DNA from: Cryptomeria japonica
Lineage: Eukaryota; Streptophyta; Pinopsida; Cupressales; Cupressaceae
Reading direction: 5' to 3'
NCBI RefSeq assembly: GCF_030272615.1
Contig: NC_081406.1
Span: forward strand, 187,410,391-187,474,390
DNA length: 64,000 bases
The notes under the pieces were generated by a model. That model made no database searches and had not been told where the DNA came from. It saw only the letters and a program-made list of their open reading frames with translations. A program made the position numbers and the translations under genes. The first letter of the stretch is position 1; the number at the start of each line of letters is the position of its first letter. Positions 49,135 to 59,658 of this stretch are shown in pieces.

Positions 49135-50778
49135 AGGAATGTGCAAGGGTTAAAGGGTTAGATTGATCAAAGGCTTGAGGGGATTTGAGGGTTACCATGG
49201 ATGGTTGGATTAATGGACAAGTCTCTAACCAAGGTCAAAGGTGGGTTAGTTTGGTCAAAAACCCATGTGGGTTAACTTGTTGAAGGGAGAAGGCCTTTTA
49301 AGGCTTTGTAAGAGCCTTAAATGTTTTGAAAATCGACTCTTCTCTAATCCCTTAGTTTAGGAATGTGCAAAGAGTGTTCTTGAAAGTGGAAGTGGGTGAA
49401 GGTTCTAGAAAGTGCAAGTGGGTGAGGGTTCTAAGATTTTAAACAAATATTTATTTATTTAAATGTGATGGATAGGCTTTAAGGGATTTAAATAAATATT
49501 AATTAATTTAAATATGAGGGGGATTTAATCAAACAAATATGATTTATTTATTTAATTAATAGCTAGAACATGTTTAATGATTTAAATAAAATAAATTGAA
49601 TAATTTATTGAATAGTAGAAGAGGGTTAAGATAAATTCAATAAATATTAATTAATTAATTGTTGATCGATGGTTTAATAATTAAATAAATGTTAAGTATT
49701 CATTTAATTGATAAAGGAATGTGCAAGGGTTAAAGGGTTTGATTGATCAAAACCTTAAGGCTTGAGGGGACTTGAGGGTTACCATGGATGGTTGGGTTAC
49801 TGAATAAGTCTCTAGCCAAGGCTCAAATGTGGGTTAGTTTGGCCAAAGACGTATGTGGGTTAACTTGTTGAAGGGAGAAGGCCTTTAAGGCTTTGTAAGA
49901 GCCTTAAATGTTTTGAGAAGTGACTCTTCTCTAATCCCTTAGTTTAGGAATGTGCAAACACTTAGAGGGGGATTTAAATAAATATTAATTAATTTAAATA
50001 AGAGAGGGGGATTTAATCAAACAAATATGATTTATTTATTTAATTAAAAGCTAGAACATGTTTTAATGATTTAAATAAAATAAATTGAATAATTTATTGA
50101 ATAGTAGAAGAGGGTTAAGATGAATTCAATAAATATTAATTAATTAATTGTTGATCGATGGTTTAATAATTAAATAAATGTTAAGTATTCATTTAATTAA
50201 TAAAGGAATGTGCAAGGGTTAAAGGGTTTGATTGACCAAAACCTTAAGGCTTGAGGGGACTTGAGGGTTACCATGGATGGTTGGGTTAATGAATAAGTCT
50301 CTAACCAAGGGTCAAATGTGGGTTAGTTTGGCCAAAGACCTATGTGGGTTAACTTGTTGAAGGGAGAAGGCCTTTAAGGCTTTGTAAGAGCCTTAAATGT
50401 TTTGAGAAGTGACTCTTCTCTAATCCCTTAGTTTAGGAATGTGCAAACACTTAGAGGGGGATTAGGCTAATGATTGGGGTTTAGACATGATTAGGAGGGT
50501 GGTTTAGTGTGCAACGTGCGTTTTCTAAAAGTGGAAGTGGGTGAGGGTTTTAAGATTTTAAATAAATATTTATTTATTTAAATGTGATGGATAGGCTTTA
50601 AGGGATTTAAATAAATATTAATTAATTTAAATATGAGAGGTATTTAATTAAACAAATATGATTTATTTATTTAATTAAAAGTTAGAACATGGTTTAATGA
50701 TTTAAATGAAATAAATTGAATAATTTATTTAATAGTAGAAGAGGGTTAAGATGAATTTATTAAATATTAATTAATTAA
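49135..50778 (-). repeat. Tandem triplication inside the LTR
   Basis: A unit of about 490-580 bp begins AGGAATGTGCAAGGGTTAAA at 49,135, 49,714 (first base A) and 50,203 and ends in TAAGTATTCATTTAATT. The middle copy lacks about 130 bp after CTTAGAGGGGG. The third copy is cut by the LINE and finishes at about 61,644-61,694. Copies 2 and 3 are more alike than copy 1. Confidence 0.85.
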
Positions 50779-50898
50779 GTTGATCAGTAAGAAGCCTGAA
50801 TTTTTTTATTAATTAAAGAAAATGATTACAAACTCCATTCAGTGTGGGCATCGTTAGGAAATAATGGAGGAAGAAAACCTTCGGTCTTGCCTAGATCG

Positions 50899-51144
50899 TA
50901 TTAGAATATTTAATTATATTTTAGTCACCTATATTTAGTTCATTGTTTAATGGTCATTTAGCTTTTTAGTTAATTAGCTTTTAAGCTTTCTTTAGCATTT
51001 AACTTTTTTCTTTTTAGTTAATTTAGCTTTTAGCTTTTAGCTCTTTAATCTTTTACTTTAACGTTATGTTCTAATTATAGAAGATTGTCTAGTAACCTCT
51101 ATATATACTCTGATTATTGAATCATTCATTCAATTTATTTTTCA
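50899..51144 (+). mobile_element. 5' LTR of copia element
   Basis: The 246-bp LTR starts TATTAGAATATTTAATT and ends TTTTTCA. It is nearly identical to 55,107-55,393 except for about 30-40 bases (ACGTGTGTATATCGTTCAAT region) missing here. A TATA-like CTATATATACTC lies near 51,100. Both LTRs begin TA rather than TG. Confidence 0.9.
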
Positions 51145-51157
51145 TGGTATCAGAGCA
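51145..51157 (+). other. Primer binding site of copia element
   Basis: TGGTATCAGAGCA directly follows the 5' LTR and matches the complement of the initiator tRNA-Met 3' end, the usual plant copia primer. Confidence 0.9.
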
Positions 51158-51632
51158 TGGAAATTAAAAATTTTGAAATTTTTTGTTGAAAATTTTCCTA
51201 GAGTTTTTGCAACTTTTGACTAGGGTTTTGACCCTTTAGTTCAAGTCAAAATTTTACTCTAGTTGGAGATTCTTGTTGGGTTTTTTGAGACCTCAACTGG
51301 GTCATCGTCAGATTTTTCTGGGTGCATCGTTTTCCATGCCTCGATTTTTGAGCCATTGGGTCTCAGATTTTTCTGGGTGCCTCGTTTTCCGCACCTCAAA
51401 TTTTGTGCAGCAAATTTGTCTTGGAATTTAAAAACAGTTCACAATTTCTACTATTTTTGTGGAGGTTGGGATTTTTACTATTTATTGGGCACCATTTATG
51501 TTGTTTTCAGTGTCTAGAAAATTTTAATTTTTGGGTTTCTTCCAAACCTCGAAATTCATGTCTTGGAATTCGTGCCAAAATTCTCCTATAGGGTTTCAGT
51601 TTTTTCAACAACGATCGACCTTGATTTCCGTG

Positions 51633-52960
51633 ATGGCATCATTAACCAACATCATGTTGGAACACAGTCAGAAGTTCAACGGTCGCAACTACAACACCTG
51701 GAAACAACATATGCTTACCATCTTTGAGTAACTTTGCCTTGATCAACTTGTTTTGGGCAAGGAATCTCGTCCTACAACAACAGGTGATGATCAAGACAAA
51801 CATGATGTGAAGAATCGAGAGGCTGTTATTCTTATCAAACTCTCTGTCACAGATGATCAACTCCCACAAATGCCTTCAGGTAAAACAATAAAAGAGATCT
51901 GGGATCTTTTGAAGGATCTTCATGAAACGTCCGACAAGAGCTGAGCTTTCTTTCTGAAGAATATATTGTTTTCTATCATGATGGATGAGAAGTCATCTAT
52001 CTAGGCACATCTTACGAAGATCAAGGACATCCATGATTAGTTAGAAGCTATAGGCCGAACCATGGTGGAAGAGGATATGGTAGAGATTACGCTGAAAAGC
52101 CTTCCCAGATCCTATGAGCATTTCATTAATACGCTAAATATCTCCTCTACTAGTGTTGATTTGAAGTTTCTTGATCTTTGCAACAAGCTGCTACAACAGG
52201 ATCGATGGAAGTAGCGCTAGTTCATCCACTGAATAGGCTTTCACAGCCTCAGCTTCGCATAAGTACAAGGGTAAAGCTCCGTCCTTCTAGCAGAAAGGAC
52301 AAGGTCAAGGTCAACCTCAACAGTCTTCCAAAAAGAAGAGCTTACAGTGTTTCTACTGTCATATATATGGGCATTTGGTGAAAGATTGCCGAAAATTGAT
52401 AGCATCCCAACAATCCAAACAGGGATGGTCCAAGTAGAAAGCCAATTCTGCCACGCATCCTGATCAGAAGGAATTTGCCTTCTATGCGTTCATGGCCCAA
52501 ACCTACTCTGATCATGTTAAATCATCAGCCTGGTACATTGTCTCTGGAGCCTCTCGACATTTCACACATCGTCGGGATTGGTTTACAGAGTACATGCCTT
52601 TCACTGATTTAGTGATCTTTGGTGGAGGCGAAGAGTATACTGTTGTCGACAAGGGCAACGTTTAGATTTCATCTAGTGGGAGGGATTTAATATTCCTCAA
52701 TGTATACTTTGTACCTGGTATGAAGCTCAATCTACTGTCAGTCAATCAGATTATGCAGCATTCACCACAACTGGATGTCGTCTTCAGGTTGCACAAGTGC
52801 AACATTGTTGACAGAGAGACTTGCACTACAGTTGCAGTTGGTATTGAGGATCATGGTCTTTATAGGCTTGTTGATTCTACTGGTTCTCAGGAGCTCGCCA
52901 TGGCAGCTAGGAGTACTTCCATCAGCACTCTTTGACATCAGCCATATGGGCATCTCAATG
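51633..52960 (+). pseudogene. Copia gag and protease region, broken
   Basis: The gag frame starts at ATG 51,633 (MASLTNIMLEHSQKFNGRNY) and carries the N-terminal gag fold (WKQHMLTIFE; EIWDLLKDLHE; LKSLPRSYEHFINTLN). The CCHC zinc knuckle CFYCHIYGHLVKDC follows at about 52,350. Protease and the GAG-pre-integrase stretch (MKLNLLSVNQIMQH; HKCNIVDRETC) follow to 52,950. Stops at 51,729, 51,942 and later, plus several frameshifts, prevent a functional product. Confidence 0.8.
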
Positions 52961-52977
52961 TCCACTATCTCTCTCAG

Positions 52978-55112
52978 TTGGTTCGAGAGGATCTAGTCGC
53001 AGGATTACCTGAGATTCAAACTCAGAATCATGGAGTTTGCGGAGTGTATCAAGGTGGAAAGCAGCATAGGACTCCGTTTTCAGATGGAGACGCTTGGAGA
53101 GCATCCAAGGTCTTGCAACTCCTTCATGCAGACTTCTGTGGTCCCATGAACACTCCATCAATCATTGGATGCAGGTATTTTCTATTATTTGTTGATTTCA
53201 GTAGACGCATGTGGGTTTATTTTCTTAAGCAAAAATTAGAGGTGTTCACCATGTTTCAAACGTTTAAGGCTTTAGTGGAAAAAGAGTCTAGCTGGCAGAT
53301 AGTCACTCTTTGGTCCGACAATGGAGGGGAATTTTGTTCTACAGAGTTCACCAACTTTTGTGCATCACATGGCATTAAGCATCAACTTACCACACCTTAC
53401 ACCCCACAACAGAACGATGTTGTTGAGCCCAGGAACCGTACAATCACTAAGATGGCTCGGTCTATGTTGGAGCATAGAAATGTTCCAAAACACTTTTGGG
53501 TGGAAGCGGTCTTCACTGCAATCTACCTTATGAGTATTAAGCATCAACTTACCATTGCAATTTATGAGCCTCAAACATATATAGAGGCTAAAGGTGTCCT
53601 TGAATCGGAAAAGGCTACGACAGTGGAGCAACATAGTCTTCTGGAAAACAACACTTGGGTATTGTCCGATTGTCCTCCAGGAAAGAAGCCCATTGGCTGC
53701 AAATGGGTGTTTAAAGTCAAGTATAAAGTTGATGGGAGCCTTGATAAGTACAAGGCTCGATTGGTGGCAAAAGGGTTTTCACAGAAGGAGGGCATCGACT
53801 ATGAGGAGACATTTGCTCCCACAACCAAGATGAGTACCATTAGGCTTGTCCTCGCTCTCTCAGCTCAATTTGGATGGAAAGTCTATCAAATGGACGTCAA
53901 GAGTGCTTTTCTCAATGGCGATTTGCAGGAAGAAGTCTACATGATGCAACCTCCAGGTTTCAAGGTTGCCGGTAAGGAACACCAGGTATGTAGACTAGTC
54001 AAAGCACCCTATGGCCTCAAACATGCTCCTCGTGCATGGTACATCAAAATTGAAAGTACTTGATTGATCAAGGCTTTCAGAGGAGTCCTTCAGATCCCAA
54101 TTTGTATGTCAAACATACTAGTGATGATATTCTATTTCTAGTAGTCTATGTTGATGATCTCATCATTACTGGTAATGCAACACATCTAATCATGCAGGTC
54201 AAATAGAATTTGTGTATTAATTTTGATATGACAGATTTGGAACTTCTCCATTATTATCTCGGTGTAGAAGTTTGGCAGACTGATAGCCACATATTCATTT
54301 CTCAGTCAAAGTATGCCAAGAGCCCACTAGATAAGTTTCAAATGCAAGATTGTAAACTTGCATCGACACCTATGGAGATAGGGCTCAAATTATCAGCCAA
54401 ATCAGCTTCACCTGTAGTGGATGAGTCTGCATTCAGGCAACTAGTGGGCAACCTCATCTATCTCACCGCCACTAGACCTGACATTAGTTATGCTGTGAGC
54501 TATATTTCTCGCTTCATGTCAGCCCCAAAAGTTGAACATTGGGTTGTAGTGAAGCGTGTGCTTAGATATGTGAAGGGCACTCTTGATTTTGGCATTCTAT
54601 ACAACAGAAGCAAAGATCCTAGGCTGGTTGGTTTCATAGACTCAGATTGGGCAGGCTGTGTTGATGATAGAAAGTCAACTTCTGGGTATGTTTTCAGCTT
54701 GGGTACATGTGCAGTCACATGGACCAGCAAGAAGCAACAGGCAACAACTCTTTCCTCGACCGAAGCAGAGTATTGGGGAACTGTTAAGGCAACATGTGAA
54801 ACAATTTGGCTACGTAGGATGCTTGTAGACATGCAAATGTCTCAACCAGGACCTACTCCCTTGTTTTGTGATAATCAAGGGGTTTTAAAATTAGCCAAAA
54901 ATCCAGTCTTCCATGAGCAGACAAAGCATGTGGAGCTTCATTGTCATTTCATCTGCCAGCATGTTGAAGATGGATCAGTGATACTGCAGTACATTCCTAC
55001 AGAAGATCAGACTGCAGATATCCTCACCAAGTCCTTGAGCCCAACAAAGTTTCTCAAATTTAGAGGGCAGCTTGGTGTGATAGATAGCATGACCATTAAG
55101 GGAGGGTATTAG
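52978..55112 (+). pseudogene. Copia pol: integrase (deleted), reverse transcriptase, RNase H
   Basis: The integrase core has LLHADFCGPM (first Asp), SDNGGEF (second Asp) and QNDVVEPRNRTI (Glu). After AVFTAIYLM the integrase C-terminus is missing and the frame joins an RT start (ENNTWVLSDCPPGKKPIGCKW at 53,645). RT continues with KARLVAKGFSQKEGIDYEET, QMDVKSAFLNGDL and an intact YVDD at about 54,150. A one-base frameshift near 54,057 and a stop at 54,205 interrupt it. RNase H is complete (DSDWAGCVDDRKSTSGY, LSSTEAEY, ADILTK), ending at 55,112 inside the 3' LTR. It is non-autonomous but fairly young. Confidence 0.9.
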
Positions 55113-55393
55113 AATATTTAATTATATTTTAGTCACCTATATTTAGCTCCTTATTTAATGGTCATTTAGCTTTTTAGTTAATTAGCTTTTAAGCTTTATT
55201 TAGCATTTAGCATTTAGCTTTTTCTTTTTAGTTAATTAGCTTTTAAGCTTAATTTAGCTTTTAGCTCTTTAATCTTTTACTTTAACGTTATGTTCTAATT
55301 ATAGAACATCGTCTTGTAACCTCTATATATACGTGTGTATATCGTTCAATGCAATCATTCGATTATTGAATCATTCATTCAATTTATTTTTCA
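55107..55393 (+). mobile_element. 3' LTR of copia element
   Basis: It starts right after the polypurine tract AAGGGAGGG with TATTAGAATATTTAATT and ends TTTTTCA at 55,393 (287 bp). Flanking pentamers are GATCG (left of the element) and AATCC (right), so no clean target-site duplication is present. Confidence 0.9.
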
Positions 55394-56100
55394 AATCCCT
55401 TAGAGGATCAGAATCTAGTGATACCCATAAACAAGAAAGAGAACCAGATACAATAGCCCCTGGGAAAATCCCATCCGACAGAGCCATGTGATAGAGAGAT
55501 ATCATTCTATAAATTTAGAAGTTCTGAAAGAGTTGCTCCAACCTAAAAAATGATAACTGCTTCGCCCATGAAAGCCTCGATCAAATCCTCAGAAGCAGGT
55601 TACAAATGATCTGCAAATGATCTTTCGGGAAAGATCAGTGTCAGAGAAAACACTACAAAGCTTAAATAAGAGAGCAATGCCAAATAAAATCCTTGAATGA
55701 GTAATGAAGCACCATAAACCTCAAGGGGAAGGCCTTGCAAGGCTTATCGTGACCAAACCTGCATAAAAACCTCTAGACTAATCTTACAACAAGCACTTAA
55801 TGAGATGTTAGCCCAGAAAAACCACACAACTAGTGGTGCCAAACCTTCACAATTAATTTGCAACATCCTCAGAGACTATAGGAGATGTTAAAAAGCTCAT
55901 GTCATATAAAGATAAAGACCTTGAGCCGAGTTACAGGAAGAAGCTCACATAATCATCATAGAAGCTTACAATAGCAGATAAGGACAATCACCTTATTGAA
56001 TCATTCAATAACTTTACATTTATATTGTAGTCATTCCCAAGGGTTTTCAAAACCGCCCTGATGACCAGAGGGTTCAGATGGACCAGGATGCCTTTCAATC
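55394..56100 (-). other. 3' part of the LINE, noncoding
   Basis: No reading frame was recognised between the copia 3' LTR and the TRIM. By position this belongs to the late ORF2 or 3' UTR of the host LINE. Confidence 0.4.
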
Positions 56101-56111
56101 TGTTGAGACAT

Positions 56112-56182
56112 GGACCAGCTAGGACTCGAACCTAGGACCTTCCATACACTGCTGGAGTGCTCTACCACTGAGCTACTGGCCC
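56112..56182 (-). ncRNA. tRNA-like sequence in the TRIM 3' LTR
   Basis: The minus strand folds as a 71-base cloverleaf-like sequence. It has a 7-bp acceptor stem (GGGCCAG with CTGGTCC, one G.U), a D arm GCTC-AGTGGTA-GAGC, and a perfect T arm CTAGG-TTCGAGT-CCTAG. Pol III A box TAGCTCAGTGG and B box GGTTCGAGTCC match consensus. The anticodon arm is degenerate (4-bp stem TCCA/TGGA, 8-base loop, no U33), so it is not a normal tRNA. There is no T-run terminator just after it. Confidence 0.75.
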
Positions 56183-56310
56183 CTCTTGGACTAGTCCATC
56201 ATCGGTCTGGGTGTGGCTTATTTCCAACACCAACACCCCCCCTTAAGCCACACCTCTTGTGTGCTTGGGGATCCTAGCCTGGACCTGGCTCTGATACCAT
56301 GTTGAGACAT

Positions 56311-56381
56311 GGACCAGCTAGGACTCAAACCTAGGACCTTCCATACGCTGCTGGAGTGCTCTACCACTGAGCTACTGGCCC
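56311..56381 (-). ncRNA. tRNA-like sequence in the TRIM 5' LTR
   Basis: This is the second copy of the same module. It differs by a C to T change in the B box (GGTTTGAGTCC), at the position that is invariant C in functional B boxes, and by one change in the anticodon-arm region. The A box is intact. Pol III activity from this copy would be expected to be weakened. Confidence 0.7.
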
Positions 56382-56434
56382 CTCTTGGACCAATCCATCG
56401 TCGGTCCGGGTGTGGCTTATTTCCAACACCAACA

Positions 56435-57252
56435 CAATCTCTCCTTAATTTCTCCTACAAAAGCCATTTGCCGCTTGAGCCCTATTAGTCTTAGCGGAGT
56501 ATCCATCAGAGCTTTTTGAAAACACATATAAGCCAAAAACCAAGCAAAACAGACTTAAGTAGAGCTATAATTAAATGTATCGAGAAATACAACTCATCTT
56601 ACCATAGAGGGACGATAGATATTGATAGATGATAGAGATCAGAGGGTCAAGATACGATGAAAGCAATCTCCATGCTCATAGTAATTATTACTGCTGCCTC
56701 TGCATGAACGAGCTATTAAGCAATTGCTTGCAAACGCAGAAAGGGGGTCACATCAACATCACAAGAATGCCATCAAGTTGGTACTAATCGAGGGGAGATA
56801 CTGATAAGAGATGTCCTGAAAAAGGAACCAGTTGCCTCTAAAAAATGGCTAAATTGGGCGTGATGTAGTCCTTGACATACCTACCCACACAGATTCAAGC
56901 ACTACTCTCGATGATTCTAGGTTAACTTTTTGCTAAAGGATTGGAAAACCTCCCCAAGAGTCAGACCAGAAGAGGGCTTTATCCCCCTTTCCCAGATTCC
57001 ATGATAATTTGTCTAAGATGATTTTCCTACAATCCAGCATACACGAGCCTCTCAGAGGGGAGGAATCCCTGAAGAGGCTCATATGGTCCCTACCTCAGAG
57101 ATATTTATGATAGAGGATTTGGGCCCACTTAAGATGAGGAGATCTGAACATTCTTCATACTAATTTGACCCCTAACGCCCTGCTCTGGACCTTAATGTCC
57201 TTAATCCCAATACCCCCTACCAACTTAGGCTTACAAATCTTGTCCCAGACCA
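56435..57252 (-). other. Degenerate C-terminal region of LINE ORF2
   Basis: Past 57,253 the reading frame decays with several stops in each frame. Short pieces such as WWGVLGLRTLRSRAGR suggest the post-RT domain. No complete domain can be read. Confidence 0.45.
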
Positions 57253-59658
57253 TTAGGGAGATCCGTTTCTTCTCTTTCGCCCCTTGCCAAAAGAAAGAAC
57301 CCTACTTTTAATCCTTTCTACTACTCCATCCCACATATTAGATGACCCAGAGCCCTTATCCAAGGGCAAGCCTAGATACTTACAGGGGACGCTTCTTAGA
57401 TTGAAATTCATAATGCCACAAATGTCTTTTTGTAAACTTAACTTAGTGTTAAAAAAGAAGACTTCCGATTTAGACGGATTAATTTCCTGACCTGAAGCCT
57501 TTGAGTAAGAGTCCAAGATTTGCTTAAAAGCCCGAGCCTCACCTAGATCGCTAAGCCCATATAACATAGTGTCATCCACAAATTGTTGACGCGTTATAGG
57601 GTCAAGGTTGTTGGTGATTCTAATTCCCATCACCTGACTATTCTCCTTGGCCCTAGAAATCGATCTCCCCAAGGATTCAGCCATAATGATGAAGAGAAAA
57701 GGGGCTAAAGGATCTCCTTGCCTCAAACCCCTAGAGGAACTAAAAAATCCTTCAGGAGTGCCATTAACCAGTAATGAGAATTTAGGCATAGAGATACATT
57801 CAAAAATCAAATTAATCCAGATAGAGGGGAATCCAAAAGCTTCTAAGCATCTGCATAGAAATATCAAATTGACCTTGTCATATGCTTTCCTAATGTCTAG
57901 CTTTAAGAGCATACTGGGATTACCATTTTTCTAGACAGAGTGGATAGCCTCCTGAGCTATAATAACCCCATCGTAAATAGATCTTCCAAAAACAAAACCT
58001 GTCTGTTCCTCACTAATCAACAGGGGAAGGAGTTTCTGAATCCTATTATCTAGAGTTTTAGAAAAAAGTTTATAGATAGTATTGCATAAGGCGATGGGTC
58101 AAAACTCATCAAAAAGCTCAGGTTTATCCTTCTTTGGGATATGAGCCAAAAAAGTATTATTAATTTCTTTGAGGATATTACCCGAGTTCCTCATTCCTTC
58201 CAGAGTTATCGTTACTTCCACACCTAAGAAGGGCCAACATTTTTGAAAGAAGCTAGGCGGAAAGCCATCCGGCCCAGGGGATTTATCTGGGCTCATCTGC
58301 ATAAGAGCTACTTCTACTTCTGCTAAAGAAAATTTAGCAGTAAGGAAATCAGTTTGGTCCTTACTCAGAAGCTTTGGGATACACTTGATAAACTTGTCCT
58401 GGATAGAGCCACGAGGGCTTCAATCGGAATTTAGGATAAGTGAAAAGAAATCTACAACCTCTGTTGCAATGGATTTAGGGTTAGCCACCTCAGAGCCGTC
58501 ACTTAGCTTAATCTTGGAGATATGATTTATGACTCTTCTCATCCTCACACTATTGTGGAAGAATTTGGTGTTCTTATCACCCTCCTCTAACCACATCTCT
58601 CTAGATTTTTGTTTCAAGAAGACTTCTTCTTTGGCAAGAATAGATTCATGATCCGTAAGGAGTTTCTTTTCTCTAAGAAATAGGGCCTCATCCATCCCAT
58701 GTCACATTACTTTCTCATTAACTTCTACCAACTCAACTTCCACTTGGGCTTTATTGTCAAAAATATTGCCAAAGTGCTCCTTATTCCAATGAATTGGATT
58801 CTGCTTAATAATCTTAAGTTTGTTAACAATCTTTAAGGTCCCAGACCCAGAGACCTTGGCTGCATTCCACCACTCCTTTAGAAGCTTGAGGATGTTATTG
58901 TCCTTCAGCCACATATTCTTGAATTTAAAAGGGCATCGTTTTGGACCAACCTCGCCCTGAATGGCAAGTTGAATAGGAAAGTGATCCGATCCTGAGAAAG
59001 GTAGAATAGAGGCATCCAAGGTATAGGGAAAGTTGATGAGATTGCCCAATACAAAGAATCTATCAAGTTTCTCTGCAATGTTACTAAACCCTAACCTATG
59101 ATAATTCCAGGTAAAGGCTTCCTTAACCATATTAATCTCAATCATGCCACTCTGATGGATCCAATCTGCAAAGTCAAGAAAAGAATGAGCATTTATACCT
59201 AAGCCTCCTCGCTTCTCATGATGATGCAAAATTGCATTAAAGTCCCCACCTAAGATACATATCTGATTAAGGGTGTTTGTGAAATTCTCAATTTCCTCCC
59301 ATACTCTTTTTTTATCCTCATTAAGGATAGGCCCATACACATTAATAATGACAAAATCTAGATTTTTTTTGAGGCTAGTAACCCTCCCGCTCATCCAATT
59401 GTTGTGAGATTCCATATATGAAAAGAGGATACTGCGTGGGTCCCAAAATATAGCAAGTCCTCTAGAGGCTCCATTGGCTGGGTCCCCTGTAATTTGTCTA
59501 AAGCTTAATCGCTTGCCGAAGGAGACTAAATCTTCGTTCCCTAATTTAGTCTCCTATAACAGAGCTAATTCTGGACTGAAAGAGGATAGACATTGCTTGA
59601 CTAACCTCTGTTTGTTAGGGGCATTTAAACCCCTAGCATTCCATGAAACAACTTTCAT
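57253..59658 (-). pseudogene. LINE ORF2: endonuclease and reverse transcriptase
   Basis: One minus-strand frame runs from ATG 59,658 (MKVVSWNARGLNAPNKQ) to 57,253, broken only by stops (about 59,558, 58,699, 58,420, 58,097 and near 57,930). The endonuclease carries NVYGPILNEDKK, GGDFNAILHHHEK and SGSDHFPI. The RT carries SPGPDGFPPSFFQK, LLKLDIRKAYDKVNL, RGLRQGDPLAPFLFI and an intact active-site block QFVDDTML at about 57,590. It then has PCKYLGLPLDKG. There are no frameshifts over 2.4 kb, so the copy is younger than the other LINEs here. The ATG overlaps the ORF1 stop as ATGA. Confidence 0.85.

Larger units (their letters stand above)
56101..56434 (-). mobile_element. TRIM (miniature LTR element) with tRNA-like sequence in its LTRs
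   Basis: Two 135-bp LTRs (56,300-56,434 and 56,101-56,235; TGTTGGTGTTGG...CTCAACA on the minus strand) flank a 64-bp interior. Read on the minus strand, TGGTATCAGAGCC directly after the 5' LTR is a tRNA-Met-type PBS, and TTAAGGGGGGG directly before the 3' LTR is the PPT. A perfect 5-bp TSD, CAATC, lies at 56,096-56,100 and 56,435-56,439. No coding capacity. LTRs differ at six positions, all transitions. It is thus a complete, singly inserted TRIM lying in the 3' part of the LINE. Confidence 0.92.

Noticed and set aside
56112-56382. Two tandem tRNA genes
   Set aside because: The repeats extend to 135 bp, end in TG/CA, and flank a PBS and PPT, and the anticodon arm is not normal. They are LTRs of a TRIM.
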